Source of the DNA: AP-15 sp963772965
Lineage (GTDB): Bacteria > Pseudomonadota > Alphaproteobacteria > ATCC43930 > CGMCC-115725
Length of the DNA stretch: 64,000 bases
Direction of reading: 5' to 3'
Assembly (NCBI GenBank): GCA_963772965.1
Contig: CAVYZU010000002.1
Coordinates: 1,054,001 to 1,118,000 of the forward strand
Positions within the stretch are counted from its first letter, which is position 1, and every line of letters starts with the position of its first letter. The notes below the pieces were generated by a model. The model had not been told where the DNA came from. It was given only the letters and a program-made list of their open reading frames with translations, and did no database searches. The position numbers and the translations under genes were made by a program. Of this stretch, positions 17,181 through 27,517 are shown one piece after another.

Positions 17181-20100
17181 ATGCCAACATTCGCTGAGGT
17201 TGGACGCACGATCGAGCAAAACCTCGATGCATTCAAAAAACCCGGCATCTTGGCGGTCCGCCCTGGCTACCATATCGAGGGCGGTTGGCCGGTTGGGGAT
17301 CCGATCATCGTGGCCTTGGTCGGCGCCAAAAAGGGCGAGACGGCGAGTTACGGAGTGCCGACTTAAGTCGCGGCTGTGCCGGTCGAGGTGCGTGAGGCCT
17401 CGCCGCTCAGCCGGATGAAAGCGACACGACCGTCAACATACTTGGCGCTCGCCGAGCGCGCCCGCCTCGAGCAGCACGCCCCCGATTTTCCGTTCGAGCA
17501 GGTCATTGCCGAGCCTGCGGAAGCGGCGGCTGCGGCGGCAAGGCGCGGCCCTCGTAAGGAGGAGCTTCCCTATAAACCCGCCGCAGCGCCGCTCGATTCG
17601 ATCACCGCCACGCTTTCGGTGATCTGCAGCGCCAGCCCCGATGCGGGATGGCCGGTATTGCGCGACTTCTTCGGGCGCATCCAACAAAAGCTCACGGTCA
17701 GGATGTACGATTTTACCTCGGCGCATATCTTGTCCGGCCTCGAAACTGCGCTGAGCGCGGGAGGCAACGGGCGACCCTTGTCGCTGGTGCTCGATCATCC
17801 GGCGCGAAACCCGTCGGCCGATCAAAGCGACGATCAGACCGAAAAAGAGCTGAAGCGCGACCTCGGCAATGCCCTCTCCTTTACCTGGGCGCCGGTGCGG
17901 TCGAGCCCCGAGGTCCGCGAATGGATCTTCCCGTCGGCCTACCACATCAAGGTTGCGGTGCGCGACAGCGCCGAGATGTGGCTGTCGAGCGGCAATTGGA
18001 GCAACTCAAACCAGCCCGAGGCGGCGCCGATATCCGATCCCGACCCGGAGAAGGCCGCCGAGACCTTCAAAAAAAGCGACCGCGACTGGCACGTCGTCAT
18101 TGCCTCGCCGCAGCTGGCTCAGCTTTACGAGGCCTATCTGATCAACGACCGGCAATCGGCACTGCCGGCCCAGGGTGGCGTCGAGGAGGCGGTCGATTTG
18201 GAGGCATTTGCCGAGCAGGCGTTCGACCTGGCCGAGACCAATCCGGCCGCAGAAGCCCGCGCGCCGCGGACATTCTTTGCGCCGCTCGCCGTCACCGAGC
18301 AAATGACGATCCAGCCATTGTTGACGCCGGATCGGGCACCTGACGGCCGCACCGGGATCTACGCCGAGAAAATGCTGGAGCTGATCTCGAATGCGCAGAA
18401 CAGCCTCTACATGCAATTGCAATACATCCACCCTTCGAACCGAGACGACGAGGCCGCTTTTACCGATCTGCTCAATGCCGTCGCCACCCGCGCCGCAGCC
18501 GGTGTCGATGTCCGGATCATTCTGAGCCAGTGGCAAAACACCCAGTGGATGGAGCGATTGCAGGCCGCAGGGATCGACACTGGGCTCGTCCGCATTCAGC
18601 AGGGCGTGCACAATAAGGGTTTTGTCGTCGACCACCAGAAGGTGGTGGTCAGCAGCCAGAACTGGTCCGGGCAAGGGGTATTGGAAAACCGCGACGCCGG
18701 GCTGATTATCGACAACGCGACGATCGCCCGGTATTTCGAGCAAATCTTTTTGCAGGACTGGGACAATGTCGCGGTCGGCCATCGCCGGCCACTGGGCATC
18801 ACGGCGGCGCCGGGGGCCGCGGCGCAAATCCTCGCCTGGCAGGACGACCCGGGCGAGAGCGCGACGCCGCTCGTGCCGCCCGAACTGCGGCCGCTCCCGA
18901 ATTTGACATTAGCGCCACTAAAATTGGCGATCCCCGGCGTCGCCGCGCCCGCACCCCGCTCTTACGGTCTGCACAGTGCCGAATTTCGCTATTGGTCGGC
19001 AGCCGAAGCCGCGGCCCGCGCTGCGGCGTTTTGGCGTCAGTTGGTGCCGCCCGGCACAAATTGGCAATTGGGCGACACCTTGCCATTGCTGCTCGATGAG
19101 GGGGAGGACTTTAACGCCTATTACGACCGGCAGGCGCTCAATTTCTTCCATGGCACCGCGGGCGGCCGCACCGTCTTCTCGGGCGAGAGCCCGGACGTGG
19201 TCTGCCACGAAGAGGGCCATGCCGTGCTCGACGCATTGCGTCCGGAACTGTTCGACGCGGGGTCGATCGAAGCCGTTGCGTTCCATGAATCCTTTGGCGA
19301 TATGAGCGCATTATTGTCGGCTTTGCAGCTGCCCGCGCTGCGCGCCGCGATTCTCCAGGATACCGGCGGCGATCTGCGGCGCAGTTCGCGCCTGTCGCGG
19401 CTGGCCGAGCAGCTCGGATGGGCAATCCGCCAGTTTGCGCCGGATGCGGTCGAGCGCGATTGCCTGCGCAACGCCGCCAATTCCTTCTTTTACACCAACC
19501 CCGAAGGATTGCCGTCGACCGCTCCGGCTGCACAGCTCTCCTCCGAACCGCACGCGTTTTCGCGGGTCTTCACCGGCGCCTTTCTCGAAGTGCTGGCGGG
19601 CGGTTTTCGGCTTGCCGGCGCCAACCCGAGCGAAGCCGATCTGCAGGCGGTCAGCGTGGATCTTGCTCGGCTGTTGGTCGCTGGCATTCTCGCCGCACCA
19701 ATCGTTCCCGAATTTATGAGCCAGGTCGCCGCCGCGATCGTCGCTGCCGATGCCGCGGCCGAGGGCGCCGCGCGGGGCCAGTATGGCGATGTCTTGCGGA
19801 GCGCCTTTGTGCGCCACGGGATCTTGTCGCCGCAATCGGCGGTCAGCATCGCCACCTTGCACCCCGCCGCTGTCGCGGCACTCGCCCGCCCGGCGCATAT
19901 GGCCGCCGTTGGCGTCTTCGGCGCGCGCCGCACCGAATTGCCGCACACGGCGCTATCGGCCGCCGAATATGGGCTCGGCGATCGCCCGCTGCTGGTGCGC
20001 GCGCCGTCCGACCCGCGCCGCTTTGGCGTATCGGGCGCGGCGTTCGGAGTGGGCTCCGTGACCCCGTCAAACAGCGAGCACGCGGCGCGCGCGTTTGTCG

Positions 20101-20264
20101 AGGATCTGCTGCAGCGCGGGCATATCGACATCGGAGCGGCCGGCCCTCCTGAAGCGCGCATCGTCCATCCCCACACCTTCAAGACGCACCGTCTGGTCGA
20201 CACCGCCGAGGGCTTGGCGCTGACCCGCATCTTGTTCGATTGCGGCTTCCGCGCCACTTCATAG
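17181..20264 (+). CDS. Phospholipase D (two HKD motifs) fused to a gluzincin metalloprotease; in-frame TAA near the start
   Basis: GAGGAGGGGAGCCT precedes ATG 17181. The frame runs to 20264 and is broken only by TAA at 17364-17366, where Gln (CAA) is plausible. Counting from 17181 (1027 codons), HKD motif 1 is HIKVAVRD at about 255 with SGNWSNSN after it, and HKD motif 2 is HNKGFVVD at about 477 with SSQNWS. A zinc-protease domain follows, with HEEGH at 676-680 and FHESFGD giving the downstream ExxxD Glu/Asp pair (703-707), as in thermolysin-like gluzincins. No signal peptide or membrane helix is seen, so export would need a dedicated system. A downstream start may produce a 962-residue form lacking the first 65 codons, leaving both catalytic parts intact. 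Function is inferred from motifs only. Confidence 0.7.
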
Positions 20265-20282
20265 ACAGCAAATCGCGAGGCG

Positions 20283-20509
20283 ATGACCGGCAAGGGCGGC
20301 GAAGAGGGCGACGGGCTGGACTTTTCGGGTGCCGAGGCCGAACGTCAACAAATAGCCAAAGAAGCTTTAAGCGCGGTATCCTCGAACGCGGCGAAGCCGC
20401 GCTCGCCGACGAACATGGCAAATTGCCGCCCGGCGCGACGCACGAGATCATTGGCCACGACACCGCCGGCCGCCCGATCCTAAAACGGCGACGCTTCTCG
20501 ATTATCTAG
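20283..20509 (+). pseudogene. Small hypothetical protein, frameshifted
   Basis: ATG at 20283 begins MTGKGGEEGDGLDFSGAEAE; after a frame change near 20375 the sequence continues as GILERGEAALADEHGKLPPG and ends in a basic KRRRFSII tail at 20509. The two halves read naturally only if joined. No family is recognised. It lies 18 bp after the phospholipase/protease gene and may have been its small partner. Confidence 0.4.
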
Positions 20510-20650
20510 TGGTAGCACCTGGATCATGCTCGGCGCCGGCAGATTTTCCACCAAATCGAGTTTCGTGCCTATCGTTGCTTTGTGCTCGGCCGTGAACCGG
20601 ACACAAAGGGGGCGGCTCTCGGCTGAGGGCTTCCGCGATGGCGGCGCGGC

Positions 20651-21889
20651 TTACGAGCCGTGCTGGCGATAGCTCATCAGCCCGGCGCCGGTCTTCGGCG
20701 GATGGGCGCGGATCGCGTCTTCATTGGGCTCGGTGCCCCAGCCCGGCGTGTCGGGCACGACGATATGGCCGTGCTCGAATTGCGGTGCTGGTGTGAACAA
20801 CTCGTGATCCCAGGGCAGGCGGTCGACATCGACCTCCATGATCCGCAGATTGGGCGTGGCCGCGGCGAAATGGACATTCATCATCGTCGCGAGATGGCCA
20901 TAGAAATTATGCGGCGCGATGTTGACCTCGAAGGCGTCGGCCGCCGCCGCGATCTTGATCGACTGCCACACGCCGTTCCACACCGCGTCGATGATCGCGA
21001 CGTCCATCGATTGCTCGCGGAAATACGGCAGAAATTCGCGCAGCCCCAGCAGCGTCTCGCACGAACTGATCGGGTGCGGGCTGTTGCGGCGGATATATGC
21101 CAGCGCCGGTGCGCTGTAGCTGTCGATTTCAACCCAGAACATATCGAAATCGGCGATCGACTTCAGGATCTTTACATATCCCTCGGTCTTGGCATTGAAA
21201 TTGAGGTCGAGCAGCAGATCTATATCCGCGCCCGGCGCCGTCGCGGATTGCTTCCAAATGCGCCCGCAAATTCCGCAACACGGTCTTGTCGACATTAAGC
21301 TCGGGCATGAACGGCACGCCAAAACCCGGACGCCAGCCGCGCGGCGCGCCGCCGTCATAGATGAAGACGTTGGTCTTCAGCGCGCCAAAGCCCTTGTCGC
21401 GCGCCTCGGCGCCGATCGCGCGCACACCGTCGAGATCGGTGATCGCCGGCTTGTAGAAATTCGGATGGTTGATGCGCCACGTCGCGCAATGCGACCAGTA
21501 GACCCGAACCCGGTCACGGATCTTACCGCCGAGCAGCGCATGGCACGGCACCCGCAGCGCCTTGGCCTTGGCATCGAGCAGCGCGTTCTCGATCGCGCCC
21601 AACCCTTCGCCGACAACTCCGCCAGCGGCCGGCCGCGTCAGGCAATATAGCTCCGTATAGATCCGCTCATGATCGAAAACGTTTGGGCGACGACCCGTGG
21701 CGACATGCGCTCGATGACGGCGCTGACCCTTGGCGAGCCGAAACCCTCGTCGAACTCGCTCCATCCGACAACGCCGCCGTCAGTGGTGAGCTTCAGGAAA
21801 TGATAATTCCGCCATCTCGCGTCGCAGCGCAGAATTTCGAGACCGGCGACCCGCACAGCGCTCCTCCTTCCGAGTGAAGGCTGCAGCAT
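20651..21889 (-). pseudogene. Mandelate racemase/muconate lactonizing enzyme family protein, frameshifted
   Basis: Three frames together give a full-length enolase-superfamily protein: N-terminal capping domain (YHFLKLTTDGGVVGWSEF), then GGVVGEGLGAIENALLDAKA, a barrel Lys in FGALKTNVF, metal ligands in LLLDLNFNAKTEG, WVEID and SCETLLG, and the C-terminal NIAPHNFYGHLATMMN. Frame changes lie near 21690 and 21240. Members abstract an alpha proton next to a carboxylate and typically act on sugar acids; the substrate here is unknown. It cannot be translated as one protein. Confidence 0.75.
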
Positions 21890-21991
21890 AGCGAAATCTG
21901 CTGAGCGATCTCCATTATCCCGCGGCGATTCTTCTGGACTTGATTTAGTCCGCGGATGCCCGCCTATAGAGCCGATCTGAGCGGAGAAGGC

Positions 21992-22849
21992 ATGCGCGCC
22001 GTCTCGATTCCGAGGCTCTTGGCAATCGTCGTTGTGGCGCTGGCGTTTGGCGCGACTGCGCCGGTGCGCGCCGGCGAGCCTCCTTCATCGAACGACCTGG
22101 TCAAGGCCAGACTGGTCGCCGAGACGCAAGCGGTGGCGCCGGGCGCGGTGCTGTGGGTCGATCTGCACCTCGAAATGAAACCCGGCTGGCACACTTATTG
22201 GCGCAATCCTGGCGACGCTGGTTTGCCGACGACGATTGATTGGAGCCTTCCGCCCGGGTTTTCGGCCGGCGAAATCCGCTGGCCGACGCCGCAACATATC
22301 GTTCAGGGCGACGCAGGGAGTTACGGTTACACCGGTGCTGCCGATCTGCTGGCGCCGATCACTGCGCCCAAATCTGCTACCATCGGCCACCAGGTGACAT
22401 TGGCAGCCGCGGCATCGTGGCTCGTCTGTCAAAGAATGTGCATTCCCGGTGGCGCCAAATTTTCTTTGGACTTGCCGGTGGAAATAGCGCCGCCAGCTCC
22501 AGATCGTGCGGTCGCATCGTTGTTCGCCGCGGCACGCCGGCAGCTGCCCGTCCCTGCCCCGTTCGCGACGCGCTTTGCCGAAACCGGACGTGACATACGC
22601 GTGATTGTGCCGGCGAGTGCGCTTTCCGGCTTGCGCGATCCCACCGGCGTATTTTTTCCGTTCGTTGATACGCTGATCGACAACGCCGCGGAGCCGCAGT
22701 TTGAGCGGCAGGCTTACGGCCTCGATATCGTTTTGAAGAAAAGCGCCACCGCTTCTGCGGCCCGGGCGACCCTGAACGGGGTTCTGGTCCTACGCGCCGA
22801 CGCAGGTGTAGAGCGGGCATTCGATATCAGTGCAAAACCAACTCATTAA
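21992..22849 (+). CDS. DsbD-alpha/ScsB-like N-terminal domain protein, periplasmic
   Basis: The start at 21992 has GGAGAAGG five bases upstream. Residues 1-27 form a signal peptide (LLAIVVVALAFGATAPVRAG). The mature part shows WHTYWRNPGDAGLPTTIDW and WLVCQRMCIPG with the Cys-x3-Cys pair, the signature of the N-terminal domain of ScsB/DsbD-type thiol-disulfide transporters. The usual membrane-electron-transfer and thioredoxin domains do not follow: the gene ends at 286 residues. The redoxin gene downstream may take the role of the thioredoxin domain or be its substrate. A truncated relic is also possible. Confidence 0.75.
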   Translation: MRAVSIPRLLAIVVVALAFGATAPVRAGEPPSSNDLVKARLVAETQAVAPGAVLWVDLHLEMKPGWHTYWRNPGDAGLPTTIDWSLPPGFSAGEIRWPTPQHIVQGDAGSYGYTGAADLLAPITAPKSATIGHQVTLAAAASWLVCQRMCIPGGAKFSLDLPVEIAPPAPDRAVASLFAAARRQLPVPAPFATRFAETGRDIRVIVPASALSGLRDPTGVFFPFVDTLIDNAAEPQFERQAYGLDIVLKKSATASAARATLNGVLVLRADAGVERAFDISAKPTH

Positions 22850-22948
22850 AACGGGGGCCGCCCCGCCCGTTGTCTCGCCGCAGATTTTGACTGCGGCGGT
22901 CCTGACCGTCACTATCGGCAAGTCCTGATGCGAAAGGAAAAGTGCATC

Positions 22949-23587
22949 ATGCTCCAGCGTTTTGCCATTTACATCGGACTGGTCGCGATGCTCGTCGCGG
23001 GCCCAGGGTTATCGGCCGGCGGTGCAATCGCGGCCCCCGAGGCTCGGCCGGGTGCGCCGGCCCCCGCCTTCACTGCGAGCGATATCAACGGTCGATCGGT
23101 CGACCTCCAGGATTATGCCGGCAAAATCATCGTGCTCGAATGGACCAACGAGGGCTGCCCGTTCTGCGGCAAGCACTATAACAGCGGCAATATGCAGGCA
23201 TTGCAGCGCAAATATACCGACGAGGGGGTCGTTTGGCTGACAATTGCTTCGTCGCCGTCTGGCGAACAAGGCTATGTGACGCCAACTCAGGCCAAGGCCG
23301 ATCTCGCCCGCTGGCAGGCCGCGCCCATCGACTTCCTGCTCGATCCCAAAGGCGCTATCGGCAAGCTCTACGATGCGCGCGCGACCCCGAATATGGTCGT
23401 CATCGGTCGCGGCGGGCGGATCGCATATATGGGGGCGATCGACGACACACCTTCGACCAACCTCGCCGATGTCAAGACCGCTCACAACTACGTTGCTGCC
23501 GCACTGGACGCGATCGCCGCGGGCAAACCGGTAGCCGTGGCGGCCGTGCCTGCCTACGGCTGTTCCATCGAATACACGGGCGAATGA
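22949..23587 (+). CDS. Secreted AhpC/TSA-type redoxin
   Basis: A 212-residue protein with a signal peptide (IYIGLVAMLVAGPGLSAGGA) and a thioredoxin-like fold: PAPAFTASDINGRSVDLQDY, then LEWTNEGCPFCGKHY with a CxxC redox site, then LLDPKGAIGKLYDARATPNM with the conserved cis-Pro region. The ATG at 22949 is preferred because AAGGAA lies ten bases upstream; ATG 22928 would add seven residues. It follows the DsbD-alpha-like gene by about 100 bp and both products would act in the periplasm on thiols. Confidence 0.82.
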   Translation: MLQRFAIYIGLVAMLVAGPGLSAGGAIAAPEARPGAPAPAFTASDINGRSVDLQDYAGKIIVLEWTNEGCPFCGKHYNSGNMQALQRKYTDEGVVWLTIASSPSGEQGYVTPTQAKADLARWQAAPIDFLLDPKGAIGKLYDARATPNMVVIGRGGRIAYMGAIDDTPSTNLADVKTAHNYVAAALDAIAAGKPVAVAAVPAYGCSIEYTGE

Positions 23588-23645
23588 ATCTGACCGCTGC
23601 CGATCTGGCGCGTTCTATAGTCGTAAAGCCAGGTTGGGAGTGCGC

Positions 23646-24065
23646 ATGGAAGCGCTCGTGATCGACACCAACGTGTTCGTTGCAGCGGGGTTTAATCCTC
23701 GCAGCGCCTCCGCGCGCATTCTCGCAAAGGTCCGTGAGGGAGGCCTGCTGCTGATCTGGAACAAGCCGACCCGGGCCGAGACCGAGATGATCCTCCGCCG
23801 GATTCCGAGATTGAAATGGGAGAGCTTCGCTGATCTCTTTCGGCCAGAAGGGGAGTTTGCAGGGCCGGTTGATCCTGAAGCCTTTGGCCTAATCGCCGAT
23901 CCGGACGACCGAAAATTTGCCGCGCTGAGCGCAGCGACCAAGCGGCTGCTCGTCACCAGCGACAGTGATATCTTGGAAAAGCGGAATGTGATTGGCATCG
24001 AGGTCTTCACCCCGAGCGAGTTCTGGTCACGAGCGCGACAATTGTCGGCATGCCCGCAGCAATGA
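23646..24065 (+). CDS. PIN-domain protein
   Basis: A 139-residue protein beginning MEALVIDTNVFVAAG, with the first PIN Asp, then Glu in TRAETEMILRR and the acidic cluster in GLIADPDDRKFAALS and TSDSDIL. This is a PIN-fold nuclease of the type often called a putative toxin-antitoxin component, in a different subfamily from the VapC at 16578. ATG 23646 is preferred to a TTG at 23634. No antitoxin frame is seen directly upstream. Confidence 0.7.
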   Translation: MEALVIDTNVFVAAGFNPRSASARILAKVREGGLLLIWNKPTRAETEMILRRIPRLKWESFADLFRPEGEFAGPVDPEAFGLIADPDDRKFAALSAATKRLLVTSDSDILEKRNVIGIEVFTPSEFWSRARQLSACPQQ

Positions 24066-24090
24066 CAGAGGCGTCGAGCAGGCCGAACGG

Positions 24091-26061
24091 TTAGGTATTG
24101 ACGGCCGTCAATTGCTTATTGCGGTCGTTCTGCAGCGCCGATCCGGGCTCCTCGTCTTCGATAACACCTTCGGGGCGCGGCGGTTCGTATGCCCAGGGTA
24201 CGAGCACAACCGCGAGATTGGAGCCGCCATGGCGCATCAATGCCGCGCAGAACCGCCGCTTGCGACGGTTGTTGAGGAGCAGGTAATCCAACCAGTGCTC
24301 CTCGATCACCTCCGGGACAAGGACCACCAGCGGCCGATTGGGGTGTTGTGCCTCGATCTCGGCAACGTGCTTCAAAAGGCGGCCGACAAAACTCCGATAC
24401 GGCGAGGGCGATATAATCAGCTTCGGAGGGGTCAACCCGGCTTGTCGCGCCGGAAGCTCCACCTCGTCGTGCCATTGCCGACGCAGTTCCCCCTCGTGCT
24501 CCTCGGAGTTGGGGCCGTCAAGCCTAGTCAGATGGACCGCGATGATATCTCGCGACAACAGCAGCGCAAAGCGCACCGCTTTCTCCGCCAGCCGATCCCA
24601 ACGCTCAAGTGGAAGCAGCACGATCGGCGGCTGCAGGTCGTGCAGATCGATCGGGCCGTCTTCGCGCAGCTGGCGATCGATCAGTTCGTAATGACGCTTT
24701 ATCGCCTTCAGTGTGCCGAGGACCAGCGGGATAATGATTACAGTAATCCAGGCGCCTTCAACAAACTTGGCCGACAGGATGACGGCGAGCGCGACGCCAG
24801 TACCCGCCGCACCGGTCGCGTTGATCCAAAGACGCGCCCGCTTGCCTTGCTCGCGCGCCCAGTGAAACGCCATCCCGAGCTGCGACAAAGTAAAGGCCAT
24901 GAATGCGCCAACCGCAAACAGCGGGATCAGCCGGTCTGTGATACCGCCAAAGACCGTGAGCAGCAGCCCAGCCGTGGCCGCCAACCACAATATGCCGACC
25001 GAATAAACCAGTCGCCTGCCAGGTGTCGCAAAAGTGCGCGGCAGATAGCCGTCGCAGGCAGCCAGCCGACACAGACGAGGAAAATCGACAAAGCTCGTAT
25101 TGGCCGACAGACACAGAACCGCGAGTAGGCTGCCGATCGCGATGAAATAGATTACACCCCGTCCGACTATCGCGCCGGTCAGTTGCGACAAAACACTCTG
25201 ATAGCCCGGCTGGGTCTCGTCCATCGCGTGGACGCCATATATGGGACATAGCCACGAAATTACGGCGAGCAAAAAGGCGAGGATCAGCACGATTGCCGTC
25301 AATGTACGGTGTGCGTGTTTGACTGCGGGATCCTAAAAGGCGCTCACCCCATTACTGACTGCCTCTACCCCGGTCATTGCGGTGCAGCCGCTGGCAAACG
25401 CCCGCAGAAGCAACCACAACGCCGCGATCTGGGTCGCTGGGGGCAATGGCGGTGGCGGTACGACCGGTGCCGGGTGACCGCCTGCGGCGAGCGCCTTTGC
25501 CACGCCGAACACCAAGATACCGCCAAGGCTGGCTACGGACAGATAAGTCGGCACTGAAAAAACTAGACCCGCTTCGAGCGTGCCTCTGAGGTTGACGATC
25601 GTGATCATTGCCAGTACGGCCAGGCACAGTTCGAGAGTATAGGGCTGGAGCTGCGGCAGCGCGGAGGTCAGCGCGCCGATCCCGGCAGAGATGCCGACCG
25701 CGACGTTGAGGATGTAGTCGATCATTAAAGCGCTTGCAGCAAGCAAGCCGGCATTTGCTCCGAGGTTCTCCTTTGCCACGATGTAGGAGCCGCCATTGTT
25801 CGGATAGGCTTCGATCGTCTGCCGGTAGGAAAAATAGAGCAGCGCCAGAAGCAAGAGGATGGCGGCCATGATCGGCCGGATCAGGTGCAAACCTTCAGCA
25901 CCAAGCGGGATGAGGATGGTCAGAGCCGCCTCTGGGCCGTAAGCCGAGGATGCGAGGCCATCCAGGCCCATCGCCGGGACGCCCTCGACCGCCGTGATCT
26001 TGCGCGCTCTGCCTTCCTCGTTTGCCAGCCTTCGGCCGAGCAAGATTTTGAACAGATCCAT
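24091..26061 (-). pseudogene. APC-family amino acid permease with in-frame amber codon
   Basis: The start at 26061 (MDLFKILLGRRLANEE) leads into a typical APC permease: GVPAMGLDGLASSAYGPEAA, YRQTIEAYPNNGGSYIVAKE, then GVEAVSNGVSAF. TAG at 25333-25335 interrupts the frame here, and the same frame goes on as DPAVKHAHRTLTAIVLILA through the remaining membrane helices. A cytosolic C-terminal domain of about 200 residues (YRSFVGRLLKHVAEIEAQHP) ends at 24091. Everything else is intact, so a single base change separates it from a working gene. It lies on the strand opposite to the PIN gene and the efflux genes. Confidence 0.75.
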
Positions 26062-26431
26062 CCTCGTGTCTCGCAGGCCGCCGCTCACGGTTGCAAACAA
26101 ACTAGAGTAAGCCGTGTCCCGATCCATCACGGTGGGAGAGGCCCTCAAGCGCGCCCAGTCGGGCGATCTCCACATCAACCGCGAAACTACCAGCCAGCTT
26201 CAGTCACATTTCAAATGGTCGAGGTCGCGGTGCCGCCGCATCGGCATCGGGTTCAAAAGGGGTCGAGTTGGGATCACTGCCATGCGAATTGCGGATTTCT
26301 GCATCGCTTACCCCACGGCCGCTGTGATCCTGAGATCGTTCCAAGGCCGATGCGCCCGGCTTGGGTGTGGCTGGCGATGGCGCTTGCCCTGCATCGAAGA
26401 GAGAGTTAAGAGGGAGCAGCGGGAGACCTTC

Positions 26432-27517
26432 GTGAAACACAATGGGCCGTTAAAGGCTTGGCTAGTCGTGCCAGCCCTCGCGCTTTTGCTTGCGTCGTGT
26501 AAGCCGGCCGAGAAGCCTACGGCTGAAATAAGGCCGGTGCGAACGGTGACCGTCGCAAAGACCGAGATCGACGAACCCGTCGTGCTGACCGGGCATGTTC
26601 AGGCGCAGGATGAGGTCGCCGTTGCCTTTCGCGTCGGCGGACGGATGCTCGAGCGCGCAGTCAATGTCGGCGACCGCGTCGAACCGGGTCAGCTGATCGC
26701 GAAACTCGATCCGGAGAACGAGCTCAATGCCCAACGCTCGGCGGAAGCGGCGGTGACCGCCGCGCAAGGGCAACTGAATTACGCGCGCAATCATTTCGAC
26801 CGCCAGCGGCAATTACTGACCAATGGCCACACGACCCGCGCCCGCTTCGACCAGGCGCAAAAAGCATTGCAGAATGCGCAAGCGGCGGTAACCAACGCCG
26901 AGGCGCAGCTGCAGATCGCGCGAGACCGTGTCGGCTACACCACATTAAAAGCCGACGGCGCCGGCACGGTCACCGCGCGGGGTGCGGAGCCCGGAGAGGT
27001 TGTGCAAGCCGGGCAGATGATCGTTCGAATGGCGCGGCAGGGCGGGCTCGACGCGGTCTTCGACGTGCCGGCGCAAGTGCTGCGTGCGGCCCCGGCGGGC
27101 TCCCAGATTTCAGTCAGATTGTCGGACGACCCAACCGTGACGGCGACCGGGCAAGTCAGGGAAGTCGCACCGCAGGCCGACCCGGTAACCCGAACATTCG
27201 AGGTCAAGGTTGCATTAAACGACCCCCCGCCGGCAATGCGGCTCGGCGCCACCGTCATCGGCAGCGTGAACATGAAATCGGCGCCGGCGATCGAAATCCC
27301 GGCCAGCGCCTTGACCCAATTTAATCGCCAGCCCGCGGTATGGATTGTCGATCCTACAAATCACACCGTATCGCTGCGCAACATCGAGCTGGCGCGCCAC
27401 GACCCGGAGGCGATCATCGTTGCCCAAGGGGTCACGCCCGGGGACATCGTGGTAACTGCCGGGGTCCAGGCGCTGCACCCGGGCGAGCGGGTCCGACTGC
27501 TGGGGTCGCCCTCGTAG
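26432..27517 (+). CDS. RND efflux periplasmic adaptor (membrane fusion) lipoprotein
   Basis: GTG at 26432 is the best start: AGGGAGCAGCGGGAG lies just upstream and the next 20 residues are a lipoprotein signal (LVVPALALLLASCKP) with the lipobox Cys. The 361-residue product has the lipoyl/barrel half-motif VAVAFRVGGRMLERAVNVGDRVEPG, a coiled-coil hairpin (about 100-165, NAQRSAEAAVTAAQGQLNYA) and the second lipoyl half (RVGYTTLKADGAGTVTA). It bridges the inner-membrane pump to an outer-membrane channel; no channel gene is present here. The stop is immediately followed by the pump ATG. Confidence 0.9.
   Translation: MKHNGPLKAWLVVPALALLLASCKPAEKPTAEIRPVRTVTVAKTEIDEPVVLTGHVQAQDEVAVAFRVGGRMLERAVNVGDRVEPGQLIAKLDPENELNAQRSAEAAVTAAQGQLNYARNHFDRQRQLLTNGHTTRARFDQAQKALQNAQAAVTNAEAQLQIARDRVGYTTLKADGAGTVTARGAEPGEVVQAGQMIVRMARQGGLDAVFDVPAQVLRAAPAGSQISVRLSDDPTVTATGQVREVAPQADPVTRTFEVKVALNDPPPAMRLGATVIGSVNMKSAPAIEIPASALTQFNRQPAVWIVDPTNHTVSLRNIELARHDPEAIIVAQGVTPGDIVVTAGVQALHPGERVRLLGSPS

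Noticed and set aside
24091..25128. Plus-strand 378-codon frame opposite the APC permease
   Set aside because: It is antisense to clear membrane helices and the C-terminal domain of the permease, with no motif of its own.
748..25335. Recoding of TAG as an amino acid
   Set aside because: One of the interrupting stops is TAA, frameshifts accompany them, and intact genes here end in TAG. Decay explains the pattern better.
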